A stretch of 8,565 nucleotides of DNA from an uncultured Lachnospiraceae bacterium. Its GTDB lineage: Bacteria > Bacillota > Clostridia > Lachnospirales > Lachnospiraceae. Each line of letters begins with the position of its first letter. Position 1 is the stretch's first letter. Positions 1 to 6,227 of the stretch are shown piece after piece. The stretch is from assembly GCA_902783445.1 (NCBI GenBank), contig CACZQX010000185.1, positions 1 through 8,565 on the forward strand, given 5' to 3'. Both the position numbers and the translations under genes were made by a program. The notes beneath the pieces are model-generated. The model was not told the DNA's origin. It searched no databases and saw only the letters and a program-made list of their open reading frames with translations.

Positions 1-1
1 A

Positions 2-712
2 AAAGCCGTAACGGATATTCAAAAAGGACTTATGTCTTTGCAAGACGAGGACTATAAGGCTTTTCATTCAAAACTTATGCCAACTGTAAATCCCGACAAG
101 ATAATCGGAGTGAGGTCTCCCGAGCTTAAAAAGTTTGCAAAAGAATATTGCAATTCCTACAAGGGGGATTTTTACAAAGAAAAAAATATATCAAAATTTT
201 TAGACAATCTTCCCCATGTTTTTTATGAGGAAGATAATTTTCATGGGCTTATAATTTCAAATATCAAAGATTTTGACACGGTCATAAGCCTTCTTGATGA
301 CTTTCTTCCATATGTGGACAACTGGGCAACATGCGATTCTTTAAAGCCGAAGATTTTTAAGAAATATCCCAAAGAGCTTTTGCCTCACATTAAACGATGG
401 ATAAAAAGCAAGCATACGTACGAAGTGCGTTTTGCAATAAGTATGTTAATGACTTTTTATCTGGATGAAAATTTCGACATCAAATTTGCTGAAGAAGTAT
501 TAAAAGCAGATTCGGAAGAATATTATATAAATATGATGATTGCCTGGTATTTTGCCACAGCACTTGCAAAGAAATATGATGCAATAATACCGATAATTGA
601 GTCTAAATCCATGAAAAAATGGATTCAAAACAAGACAATTCAAAAGGCAGTGGAAAGCTATCGTATAAGCGATGAGCAAAAGACTTATTTAAAAACATTG
701 AAAATAAAATAA
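2..712 (+). CDS. AlkD-type DNA alkylation repair protein (5' end outside window)
   Basis: Proteins of this family are HEAT-repeat-like DNA glycosylases that remove N3- and N7-alkylated purines. The sequence is all-helical and opens with a family-typical stretch (LQDEDYKAFHSKLMPTV, then IGVRSPELKKFAKE). Counting from the ATG at 32, W98 and D102 in the NWATCD motif, R133 (YEVRF) and W172 (IAWYF) look like the AlkD DNA-binding and catalytic positions; this is aligned from memory. The ATG at 32 is probably not the start: the frame is open to the left edge, the upstream codons read KAVTDIQKGL, which fits the usual N-terminal helix, and no good ribosome binding site precedes 32. The C-terminus (TLKIK) is complete at the TAA at 710. 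No terminator is evident before the next gene. Family assignment is firm; activity on DNA is inferred. Confidence 0.88.
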   Translation, partial: KAVTDIQKGLMSLQDEDYKAFHSKLMPTVNPDKIIGVRSPELKKFAKEYCNSYKGDFYKEKNISKFLDNLPHVFYEEDNFHGLIISNIKDFDTVISLLDDFLPYVDNWATCDSLKPKIFKKYPKELLPHIKRWIKSKHTYEVRFAISMLMTFYLDENFDIKFAEEVLKADSEEYYINMMIAWYFATALAKKYDAIIPIIESKSMKKWIQNKTIQKAVESYRISDEQKTYLKTLKIK

Positions 713-740
713 TTATTAGTTATGTTTTGAGGGAAATCTC

Positions 741-749
741 TGTTATAAT
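741..749 (+). promoter_or_regulatory. Extended -10 promoter for the aldo/keto reductase, inside an inverted repeat
   Basis: TGTTATAAT is a perfect extended -10 element (TG at 741, TATAAT at 744-749) about 64 nt before the start codon at 813. No good -35 lies 16-18 nt upstream, as expected for extended -10 promoters. The box is flanked by CTCTG (738-742) and CAGAG (755-759), a dyad centred on the -10. It could be a repressor operator or chance. Confidence 0.55.
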
Positions 750-792
750 ATAAGCAGAGTCGGCTTAAAATGGGGCGTATATTTTAGGTCAA

Positions 793-810
793 AAAACCAC
801 AGGAGGTTTT
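793..810 (+). promoter_or_regulatory. Shine-Dalgarno site within a small hairpin, aldo/keto reductase
   Basis: AGGAGG (801-806) lies 6 nt before the ATG at 813 and fixes the start. AAAACC (793-798) can pair with GGTTTT (805-810), leaving ACAGGA in the loop, so part of the site would sit in a 6-bp, mostly A-T hairpin. The hairpin is weak and may have no regulatory role. Confidence 0.5.
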
Positions 811-812
811 AT

Positions 813-1955
813 ATGATTTACAAGAAATTTCAAGATATTGAGTTATCAGCATTGGGATTCGGAACCATGAGATTGCCTGTTTTGGATGGCGACAATTCAA
901 AAATAGACGAGGAAAAGACCTTTGAAATGTTTGATTATGCCATGAAAAACGGTGTTAATTATTATGATACGGCTTGGGGTTATCATGACGAAATGTCGGA
1001 AATCGTTGTGGGCAAAGCGCTTAAACGCTATCCAAGAGACAGTTTTTACGTTTCAACCAAATTTCCGGGATACGATCTTTCAAATATGCCAAAAGCAGAG
1101 GAGATTTTTGAGAAACAGCTTGAAAAGCTCCAAATGGATTATTTTGATTTTTATCTTATTCACAATGTAAACGAAATGAACGTGGACGCATATCTTGATC
1201 CGAAGTTTGGAATCCTTGATTATTTTGTTAAACAAAAAGAGTTGGGTCGCATTAAACACCTTGGTTTTTCGGCACATGGTGTGATTCCCACAATGGAAAA
1301 ATTCTTTAAAGTATACGGACCTCATATGGAATTTTGCCAGATTCAGCTTAACTATGTTGATTATTTCTATCAAGATGCCAAGGGCAAAATTGATTTGATT
1401 AATAAATACAATATTCCGGTTTGGGTAATGGAGCCTTTACGCGGAGGAAAACTTGCCAATGTAAGTGAGGTTTACGAAAAACGTCTTACAGCCTTAAGAG
1501 GAAAACCTGTAACGGAAATGGCATTTAGATTTTTGCAGTCTATACCGGAAGTTACCATGACTCTTTCCGGCATGTCCGATATGGAGCAAATGAAAGCAAA
1601 TATCGAGACATACAAGACGGACGAGCCTTTAAATGAGGCTGAAATGAAAGAAGTTTGCGCCGTTGCAAAAGATATGATTGCGGAAGGAACCGTGCCTTGT
1701 ACAGCCTGTCGCTATTGCACGAGCTATTGCACAAAGGAACTGGATATTCCTCGTCTTATCGGTCTTTATAACGACCAAATGTTTTTAAAACTTAACTTCA
1801 TGACACTTATGGGTCTTGCTGCAATTGATAAGGCAAAGCATCCCGATGCATGTGTTGCATGTAAAAAATGCGAACAAGTCTGTCCGCAAAACATCAAGAT
1901 TTCTGAGGTTATGAAGAAATTTGCGGATATGATTCCGACATTAAAAATGGAATAA
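813..1955 (+). CDS. Aldo/keto reductase with C-terminal ferredoxin-like Cys clusters
   Basis: Cytoplasmic oxidoreductase of 380 residues. Residues 1-275 form the AKR (beta/alpha)8 barrel. GFGTMRLP is at 15-22, and the full catalytic tetrad is visible: D52 and Y57 in YDTAWGY, K83 in STKFPG, and H117 in YLIHN. Residues 290-365 carry two Cys clusters, C296-x2-C299-x2-C302-x3-C306 and C347-x2-C350-x2-C353-x3-C357-P, consistent with two [4Fe-4S] centres. The first cluster has Thr in place of the usual Pro after its last Cys. Fusion of an AKR domain to a ferredoxin-like tail is a known family in anaerobes; it may let electrons enter from ferredoxin as well as NAD(P)H, but the substrate is unknown. 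AGGAGG at 801 sets the start. pfp follows after 71 nt on the same strand, so partial co-transcription is possible. Confidence 0.9.
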   Translation: MIYKKFQDIELSALGFGTMRLPVLDGDNSKIDEEKTFEMFDYAMKNGVNYYDTAWGYHDEMSEIVVGKALKRYPRDSFYVSTKFPGYDLSNMPKAEEIFEKQLEKLQMDYFDFYLIHNVNEMNVDAYLDPKFGILDYFVKQKELGRIKHLGFSAHGVIPTMEKFFKVYGPHMEFCQIQLNYVDYFYQDAKGKIDLINKYNIPVWVMEPLRGGKLANVSEVYEKRLTALRGKPVTEMAFRFLQSIPEVTMTLSGMSDMEQMKANIETYKTDEPLNEAEMKEVCAVAKDMIAEGTVPCTACRYCTSYCTKELDIPRLIGLYNDQMFLKLNFMTLMGLAAIDKAKHPDACVACKKCEQVCPQNIKISEVMKKFADMIPTLKME

Positions 1956-1960
1956 AAGTA

Positions 1961-1966
1961 TATAAT
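1961..1966 (+). promoter_or_regulatory. Possible -10 box upstream of pfp
   Basis: A perfect TATAAT hexamer lies six bases after the aldo/keto reductase stop codon and about 60 nt before pfp. There is no TG extension, and the best upstream -35-like hexamer (CCGACA, 1935-1940) is 20 nt away, so the promoter is doubtful. pfp may instead rely on read-through from 741. Confidence 0.25.
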
Positions 1967-1994
1967 GCTTCTGCATTCATATAAAAAGAAACAT

Positions 1995-2029
1995 AAGGAG
2001 AGCGGCCTTGGCCGTAGAATAGGAAGATG
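1995..2029 (+). promoter_or_regulatory. Unusual pfp translation start: hairpin between Shine-Dalgarno site and ATG
   Basis: The best Shine-Dalgarno site, AAGGAG at 1995-2000, is 26 nt from the ATG at 2027, too far for normal initiation. Between them, CGGC (2003-2006) and GCCG (2011-2014) form a GC-only stem around CUUG, a known stable tetraloop. Folding would shorten the effective distance to about 14 nt. A second purine run, AGGAAG (2021-2026), directly abuts the ATG. An in-frame TAG at 2015-2017 rules out an earlier start, and the protein begins correctly for its family at 2027. Confidence 0.5.
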
Positions 2030-3262
2030 TCTGAAAACAAAAACATACTTGTAGGTCAGTCAGGAGGACCGACTTGCGCTATTAACTCGTCACTTGCAGG
2101 TGTTGTGGAAACCGCCCATATCAAGTTTCCCGATAGCATTGTTTACGGAATGCTTAACGGTATTCAGGGACTTTTAAAGGAACGCTATGTGGATATGGCG
2201 GACCAGGTGAAATCAAGCCTGGATATAGAACTGCTTAAACGCACACCATCGTCATTTCTTGGGTCTTGTCGTTATAAGCTTCCTGAAATAGAGCAGGATG
2301 AAGAGACCTACAAAAAGATTTTTGAAGTAATTGACAAGCTTGAAGTAGGACATTTCTTCTACATCGGCGGTAACGACTCAATGGATACCATAAAGAAATT
2401 ATCCGACTATGCAAAAAAAATCGGTCACGCGTGTCATTTTATCGGTGTTCCAAAAACTGTGGACAACGATCTTATGATAACCGACCACTGTCCGGGATTC
2501 GGCAGCGCTGCCAAATTTATCGGAACGGTTACAAAAGAGCTTATTAAGGACGCTCTTGTTTACGAACGTAAAACAGTTACAATTGTTGAAGTAATGGGAA
2601 GAAATGCCGGTTGGCTTACAGGCGCCACAGCTCTTAGCCGCGGTTCTGATTGTGCAGGTCCGGATATGATTTATCTTCCGGAAAAAGCTTTTGACACCGA
2701 GGCCTTTTTAAACAAAGTAGATGCACTTTTGAAAGAAAGAAATTCCCTTTTGATAGCGGTTTCGGAGGGCATCAAGCTTGCAGACGGTACATTCGTTTGC
2801 GATATTGCAAAATCAAATGAGGGAACGGATGCTTTTGGTCATACACAACTTGCGGGAGCTGCCAAAGTCCTTGCGGATATGGTTAAGTCTAAGTTTGGAT
2901 GCACTACAAGAGCGGTTGAAATCAACACTCTTCAACGTTGCGCATCTCATTTTGCATCTGCTACCGACTTGGATGAGGCTTATGCGGCAGGTGCGGCTGC
3001 GGTTCGTAAATCATTCTCGGGAGAAACAGCTAAGATGATAGTATTAAATCGTATGTCCGATGAACCATATCTTTGCGGAACGGACGCATATGATATCAAT
3101 TGTATTTCAAACCTTGAAAAGGTTGTTCCGGAAGGTTGGATTTGTGATGAAGGAACGAACGTAACGGAGGAGTTTATCGATTACCTTCGTCCGCTTATCA
3201 GAGGTGAGGTTACTCCTTACATGGACGATGGAATTCCAAGACATTTAAGCCTTAAACTTTAG
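2027..3262 (+). CDS. pfp: Pyrophosphate-dependent 6-phosphofructokinase
   Basis: Catalyses the reversible phosphorylation of fructose 6-phosphate to fructose 1,6-bisphosphate with PPi, in cytoplasmic glycolysis and gluconeogenesis. The 411-residue protein has the PFK fold. GQSGGPT (10-16) is the phosphate loop. GGNDS (114-118) puts Asp117 where ATP enzymes have the second Gly of GGDG, and PKTVDND (142-148) has Lys143 in place of Gly; these two changes are the classic PPi markers. D146 is the expected catalytic base, and MGRNAGW (190-196) binds sugar phosphate. The motif reads GGND rather than the GGDD of well-studied PPi enzymes, a variant I associate with clostridial members. The start is discussed under the initiation region at 1995-2029. 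A bidirectional terminator follows 37 nt after the stop. PPi dependence is inferred from residues; I am confident of the family. Confidence 0.93.
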   Translation: MSENKNILVGQSGGPTCAINSSLAGVVETAHIKFPDSIVYGMLNGIQGLLKERYVDMADQVKSSLDIELLKRTPSSFLGSCRYKLPEIEQDEETYKKIFEVIDKLEVGHFFYIGGNDSMDTIKKLSDYAKKIGHACHFIGVPKTVDNDLMITDHCPGFGSAAKFIGTVTKELIKDALVYERKTVTIVEVMGRNAGWLTGATALSRGSDCAGPDMIYLPEKAFDTEAFLNKVDALLKERNSLLIAVSEGIKLADGTFVCDIAKSNEGTDAFGHTQLAGAAKVLADMVKSKFGCTTRAVEINTLQRCASHFASATDLDEAYAAGAAAVRKSFSGETAKMIVLNRMSDEPYLCGTDAYDINCISNLEKVVPEGWICDEGTNVTEEFIDYLRPLIRGEVTPYMDDGIPRHLSLKL

Positions 3263-3299
3263 TTTAATATATTGCTTTTTTCTATATATAATAACTACA

Positions 3300-3350
3300 T
3301 AAAAAACAAGAGCACCCGGCAAATGAGCCTTTGGGTGCTCTTGTTTTTTA
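3300..3350. terminator. Bidirectional intrinsic terminator between pfp and metY
   Basis: An 18-bp perfect stem pairs 3300-3317 with 3333-3350. It has an A6 run on the left and a T6 run on the right, so both strands yield a GC-rich hairpin core (GAGCACCC/GGGTGCTC) followed by U residues. The loop contains a further GGC/GCC mini-stem (3318-3320 with 3327-3329). It lies 37 nt after the pfp stop and 26 nt beyond the metY stop on the other strand, so it can serve both convergent genes. Confidence 0.93.
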
Positions 3351-3376
3351 AAGATTTAAAAATGAATTTAGATTTG

Positions 3377-4657
3377 TTATATTGCAGCAAAACCTTTTTC
3401 AAGATCTGCGATAATATCATCAATGTGCTCTGTTCCGATTGATAAACGAACAGTATTTTGCTTGATTCCCACATCCTCAAGTTCTTCTGCCGTTAACTGC
3501 GAATGGGTAGTGCTGGCAGGGTGGATAACAAGACTCTTAACGTCCGCAACATTTGCAAGGAGCGAGAAAAGCTCAAGGTTATCAATAAACTTAAATGCTT
3601 CTTCTTTGCCGCCTTTTACTTCGAATGTAAAGATAGAAGCGCCGCCGTTTGGGAAATATTTTTCATAAAGGGCATGGTTTGGATGTCCTTCCAAAGCAGG
3701 GTGGTTGATGTGCTCTACCTTAGGATGGTTCTTAAGGAACTCAAGTACTTTCTTTGTATTTTCCGCATGTCTTTCAAGTCTGAGAGAAAGTGTTTCTGTT
3801 CCCTGTAAAAGCAAGAATGCTGCAAAAGGTGAAATTGTTGAGCCTGTATCTCTAAGCAAGATTGCTCTTATATATGTCACAAATGCAGCTTTACCCGCAG
3901 CTTCTGTGAATTTGACACCGTGGTAGCTTGGGTTTGGTTCGCTGATCCAAGGATAGCGACCTGATTTTGCCCAGTCAAATGTTCCCGCATCAACGATAAC
4001 ACCACCAAGGGTTGTACCGTGACCGCCAATGAATTTAGTTGCTGAATGAACTACTATATCTGCACCATGTTCGATTGGTCTGATAAAGTAAGGAGTACCG
4101 AATGTATTGTCAATTACAAGAGGAAGTCCTTTTGAATGTGCAAGCTCTGCAAGTGCATCAATATCAGGAATATCCGAATGAGGATTGCCCAGTGTTTCGA
4201 TGTAAATTGCTTTTGTATTCGGTTTAATAGCTGCTTCAACTTCTTTGATGTTATGGATATCAACAAATGTTGATTCAATACCGTAAAGCGGAAGTGTGTG
4301 AGCAAGAAGGTTTGAGCTTCCGCCGTAAATGGTTTTCTGAGCAACGATGTGTTCGCCGGCTTTAGCCAAGGCTTCTATTACATATGTAATTGCCGCTGCA
4401 CCGCTGGCTACCGCAAGTCCTGCAACGCCGCCTTCCAAAGCTGCGATTCTTTCTTCAAAAACTCCCTGTGTTGAGTTTGTAAGTCTACCATAGATGTTAC
4501 CTGCATCAGCAAGTCCGAATCTTGCTTCCGCATGTGCACTGTCGTGGAAAACATAAGATGTTGTTGCGTAAATAGGTACCGCTCTTGCGTCTGTAACCGC
4601 ATCCGGTGTTTCCTGGCCTACATGTAACTGTTTTGTTTCAAATTTATAATTACTCAT
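3377..4657 (-). CDS. metY: O-acetylhomoserine sulfhydrylase (aminocarboxypropyltransferase)
   Basis: PLP enzyme of the Cys/Met metabolism family. It joins O-acetylhomoserine with sulfide to make homocysteine and acetate (direct sulfhydrylation in methionine synthesis), and can feed cysteine where reverse transsulfuration exists. At 426 residues it has the length typical of MetY rather than the shorter MetB/MetC/MetZ proteins. Visible features: YGR (56-58), the phosphate-binding SG (85-86), ETLGNP (154-159), D183 in VIDNTFGTP that contacts the PLP ring, the Schiff-base Lys208 in HSATKFIGGHG, and the C-terminal R404 in NTVRLSIG that binds substrate carboxylate. AGAGG (4667-4671) 9 nt upstream supports the ATG at 4657. 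The gene stands alone and has a long leader with a Cys-rich peptide, suggesting control by cysteine supply. Some family members accept O-acetylserine, so an auxiliary cysteine synthase role is possible. Confidence 0.94.
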   Translation of the reverse strand: MSNYKFETKQLHVGQETPDAVTDARAVPIYATTSYVFHDSAHAEARFGLADAGNIYGRLTNSTQGVFEERIAALEGGVAGLAVASGAAAITYVIEALAKAGEHIVAQKTIYGGSSNLLAHTLPLYGIESTFVDIHNIKEVEAAIKPNTKAIYIETLGNPHSDIPDIDALAELAHSKGLPLVIDNTFGTPYFIRPIEHGADIVVHSATKFIGGHGTTLGGVIVDAGTFDWAKSGRYPWISEPNPSYHGVKFTEAAGKAAFVTYIRAILLRDTGSTISPFAAFLLLQGTETLSLRLERHAENTKKVLEFLKNHPKVEHINHPALEGHPNHALYEKYFPNGGASIFTFEVKGGKEEAFKFIDNLELFSLLANVADVKSLVIHPASTTHSQLTAEELEDVGIKQNTVRLSIGTEHIDDIIADLEKGFAAI

Positions 4658-4902
4658 ATTTAATTACCTCTTTTCTTGTATTGTTGTTTTAATTTTTAAT
4701 AAGTTTTTTGATTCGGTAATAATTATCCTTTTTCATTGAATTGTTCCGAATCCGTTTGTCTAAAATGTCGTAAGCAAAAATAATTTAGAAACAACAACAC
4801 ATTCGGCCATTCCTATAGTTTTGTCTTAATAGATTTTTGAAAATAAAATTCATAAGATCAGCCTCCGTTAATTAAATATTAAACATAGTAAATCAGTAGG
4901 TT
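4658..4902 (-). promoter_or_regulatory. metY 5' leader: candidate cysteine-responsive attenuator
   Basis: From the predicted transcription start near 4902 the untranslated leader is about 245 nt. It holds a 22-codon ORF ending in a Cys triplet, then three repeats on the - strand: element 1 CCGAAT (4806-4801, just before the Cys codons), element 2 GATTCGG (4752-4746) and element 3 CCGAATC (4716-4710). Element 2 can pair with 1 (6 bp, extendable into the Cys codons past one G-G mismatch) or with 3 (7 bp perfect), but not both. ATTACC (4720-4715), sharing two bases with element 3, can pair with GGTAAT (4668-4663), which includes the GG of the metY Shine-Dalgarno site. No U-run follows any hairpin, so translational control is more likely than termination. 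I found no S-box or T-box hallmark. The structures are proposed by eye, without energy calculation. Confidence 0.5.
4785..4853 (-). CDS. Cysteine-triplet leader peptide upstream of metY (22 aa)
   Basis: Short ORF starting with ATG at 4853 and ending in TAA at 4785. A consensus GGAGG (4866-4862) lies exactly 8 nt before the start, better than the site of metY itself. The N-terminal part is basic and unremarkable (MNFIFKNLL). The end reads Arg-Met-Cys-Cys-Cys-Phe-stop, with three identical TGT codons. Clustered codons for one amino acid near the end of a tiny ORF in a biosynthetic leader are the signature of ribosome-stalling attenuators (as in trp and his operons), and polycysteine leader ORFs have been described in mycobacteria. 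It sits just after a strong promoter and before a sulfur-assimilation gene, so a role in sensing charged Cys-tRNA is the natural inference. The peptide itself probably has no function after synthesis. Chance occurrence is possible but unlikely given the site quality and context. Confidence 0.7.
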   Translation of the reverse strand: MNFIFKNLLRQNYRNGRMCCCF

Positions 4903-4908
4903 TATAGA

Positions 4909-4937
4909 ATATTATCATTGAAACGATTATAAGTCAA
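4909..4937 (-). promoter_or_regulatory. metY promoter with upstream A/T tracts
   Basis: On the - strand TTGACT (4937-4932), a 17-nt spacer and TAATAT (4914-4909) give a near-consensus sigma-70/SigA promoter. TGA just before the -10 also makes it an extended -10. Upstream of the -35, about 4938-4970, runs of A and T resemble an UP element. Transcription should start near 4902, about 49 nt before the leader-peptide ATG. Confidence 0.75.
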
Positions 4938-5063
4938 TAGTTTTTTCAAAAAAAATTTAAAAATTTTAAAAACCTTCTTTTTAGGTAAAAAGCGGCTTAT
5001 ATTTGATTTTCTTAAAAAAAGAAAAGTAAAAAATAAAATAAATAGCTAAAATACAAAAAAGTA
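4938..5063. other. A/T-rich spacer between metY promoter and tRNA-Ser
   Basis: No credible gene. The left third is the probable UP element of the metY promoter. An A/T-only-core inverted repeat (TTTTCTT 5007-5013 with AAGAAAA 5019-5025) lies in the middle but has no GC core and no clear terminator character. Nothing else is recognised. Confidence 0.5.
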
Positions 5064-5072
5064 TGATATAAT
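5064..5072 (+). promoter_or_regulatory. Extended -10 promoter of tRNA-Ser
   Basis: TGATATAAT is a perfect extended -10 element ending 12 nt before the first base of the mature tRNA at 5085. The hexamer 17 nt upstream (5044-5049) does not resemble a -35. Confidence 0.65.
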
Positions 5073-5084
5073 GTTTCTTGCTAT

Positions 5085-5171
5085 GGAGACGTATCGAAGT
5101 GGTCATAACGGGGCGCACTCGAAATGCGTTTGTCCTTTTTGGGCACGAGGGTTCGAATCCCTCCGTCTCCG
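5085..5171 (+). tRNA. tRNA-Ser, anticodon CGA
   Basis: An 87-nt class II tRNA. The acceptor stem GGAGACG (5085-5091) pairs with CGTCTCC (5164-5170), with G5171 as discriminator base, the usual one for tRNA-Ser. The anticodon stem GCGCA/TGCGT encloses the loop CTCGAAA, giving anticodon CGA for codon UCG. A long variable arm (TGTCC/GGGCA around T5) is typical of serine tRNAs, and the T arm is GAGGG-TTCGAAT-CCCTC. CCA is not encoded; a T-run follows at once. Confidence 0.96.
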
Positions 5172-5178
5172 TTTTTTT
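5172..5178 (+). terminator. T-run terminating tRNA-Ser
   Basis: Seven T residues follow the discriminator base directly. No separate hairpin is present, so the T arm and acceptor stem of the tRNA may act as the terminator stem. Confidence 0.5.
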
Positions 5179-5231
5179 ATTTCTTATTTTTCCCAAATTA
5201 CAATTTTATAATAGGACTTAACTGTTCGGGA

Positions 5232-5240
5232 TGGTATAAT
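5232..5240 (+). promoter_or_regulatory. Extended -10 promoter candidate for the LysR-type regulator
   Basis: TGGTATAAT is a perfect extended -10 about 110 nt before the LysR start; the -35 region (TAGGAC, 5212-5217, spacing 17) is weak. A second equally good TGTTATAAT lies at 5305-5313, only 35 nt before the ATG, so either or both may be used. Confidence 0.5.
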
Positions 5241-5348
5241 TTTATTTGTAGAAGCCGTGTGATTCTCTGTGCTTGGACAGATTATATCTAAGCATGATAA
5301 AGTTTGTTATAATTATAGAAAGAAAACAAATCTTGTCAGGGTGGTTAA

Positions 5349-6227
5349 ATGGATTATCAAAGAATCAAGTATTTTATAAAAGCAGCGGAAACATTAAGTT
5401 TTTCAAAGGCGGCGAGGGAAATGTTTATTACACCTCAGGCCTTTGGCAGGCAGATAGCCCTTCTTGAAAAAGAGATGGGTTTTGTTTTGTTTGAACGCAG
5501 TACCAGAAGCATTCATCTTACGGAAAACGGAAAAATCGCTTATGAGCATTTTTCAAAAATAGTGTCCACCTTGGAATATGAATATGAAAAAATGTGCGAA
5601 ATGGGGAAAAAAGAAAAAAACACCATAAATGTGGCATTTTTTTCGCCCCTTTCCAGACAAAAGATTGTTTCTCCGGCAGTGCTTAATATAATGAACACTT
5701 TTTCCGGTTATGAAATAAATGTAAATATTTTGGAGCTGGATGTCATATCAAAAAGACTGGATAACGGAAGCTTGGACATTGCGCTTCTGGCACTTAATAT
5801 AGAAGACGGTTTTTGGGATAAGTACGATATGAAAGTAATAAAAAGAATCCCTATAGAAATAGGTGTGTCTTTGTATCATAAATGGGTTGTAAAAGATAAG
5901 ATAGAGCTTGATGATTTAAAAGATTACGATCTTTTGCAACTTTCCACGCCGGATTTATCGAATCCCTATTTTAACAGTTTGCCTTGCAGAAAGCATTTGT
6001 ATGTTCCTAACTATGAAAGTATGCTTATGGTTTTACATCAAGGTCAAAGCTATACAATTTTAAACAGCGAAATAGGCGATGCGGCGGATAAGGAACAGAT
6101 AAAGGTCTTTTCCCTTAAAGATGTTTTGCCGGGAGAATTCCTTTTTGCCGTAGTATATAAGAAGAACAATGATAAGCCTTTTATGAAAAAACTGATAAAA
6201 ACCCTGACAGGCACATTTAATACTTGA
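5349..6227 (+). CDS. LysR-type transcriptional regulator
   Basis: DNA-binding regulator of 292 residues, the normal LTTR length. Residues 1-60 form the winged helix-turn-helix: MDYQRIKYFIKAAETLSFS, the recognition region AAREMFITPQAFGRQI, then LEKEMGFVLFERSTRSIHLTE, which matches the family closely. Residues 62-88 are the linker helix, and about 92-290 are the periplasmic-binding-protein-like effector domain. AGGG/GGTGG at 5338-5344 supports the start. It lies upstream of, and parallel to, the URO-D-like gene with 112 nt between them; LTTRs often control a neighbouring gene, but the more usual divergent arrangement is absent. The effector cannot be predicted. Confidence 0.93.
   Translation: MDYQRIKYFIKAAETLSFSKAAREMFITPQAFGRQIALLEKEMGFVLFERSTRSIHLTENGKIAYEHFSKIVSTLEYEYEKMCEMGKKEKNTINVAFFSPLSRQKIVSPAVLNIMNTFSGYEINVNILELDVISKRLDNGSLDIALLALNIEDGFWDKYDMKVIKRIPIEIGVSLYHKWVVKDKIELDDLKDYDLLQLSTPDLSNPYFNSLPCRKHLYVPNYESMLMVLHQGQSYTILNSEIGDAADKEQIKVFSLKDVLPGEFLFAVVYKKNNDKPFMKKLIKTLTGTFNT

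Noticed and set aside
1964..1977. AATGC-TTCT-GCATT hairpin after the aldo/keto reductase
   Set aside because: The stem is 5 bp and low in GC, with no T-run, so it is not a convincing terminator.
3423..3926. Several + strand ORFs of 73-101 residues opposite metY
   Set aside because: They are all antisense frames inside a complete, well-conserved metY.
4658..4902. S-box (SAM) or cysteine T-box riboswitch in the metY leader
   Set aside because: No conserved S-box core, no T-box sequence and no terminator with a U-run could be found on the - strand.
5085..5171. tRNA-Ser as an integration (att) site
   Set aside because: No integrase gene and no repeat of the tRNA 3' end occur elsewhere in the window.
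4981..5196. 71-residue ORF on the - strand with ETEGFEPSCPK
   Set aside because: It is antisense to tRNA-Ser; this kind of peptide is a familiar false prediction from serine tRNA genes.
5338..5349. AGGGTGG resembling part of the T-box motif
   Set aside because: The rest of the T-box sequence (ACCGCG) and any specifier or terminator structure are absent; it is the LysR ribosome binding site.
5273..5467. TTG-started 64-residue ORF on the + strand
   Set aside because: It overlaps the LysR start in another frame, has no ribosome binding site and no recognisable composition.
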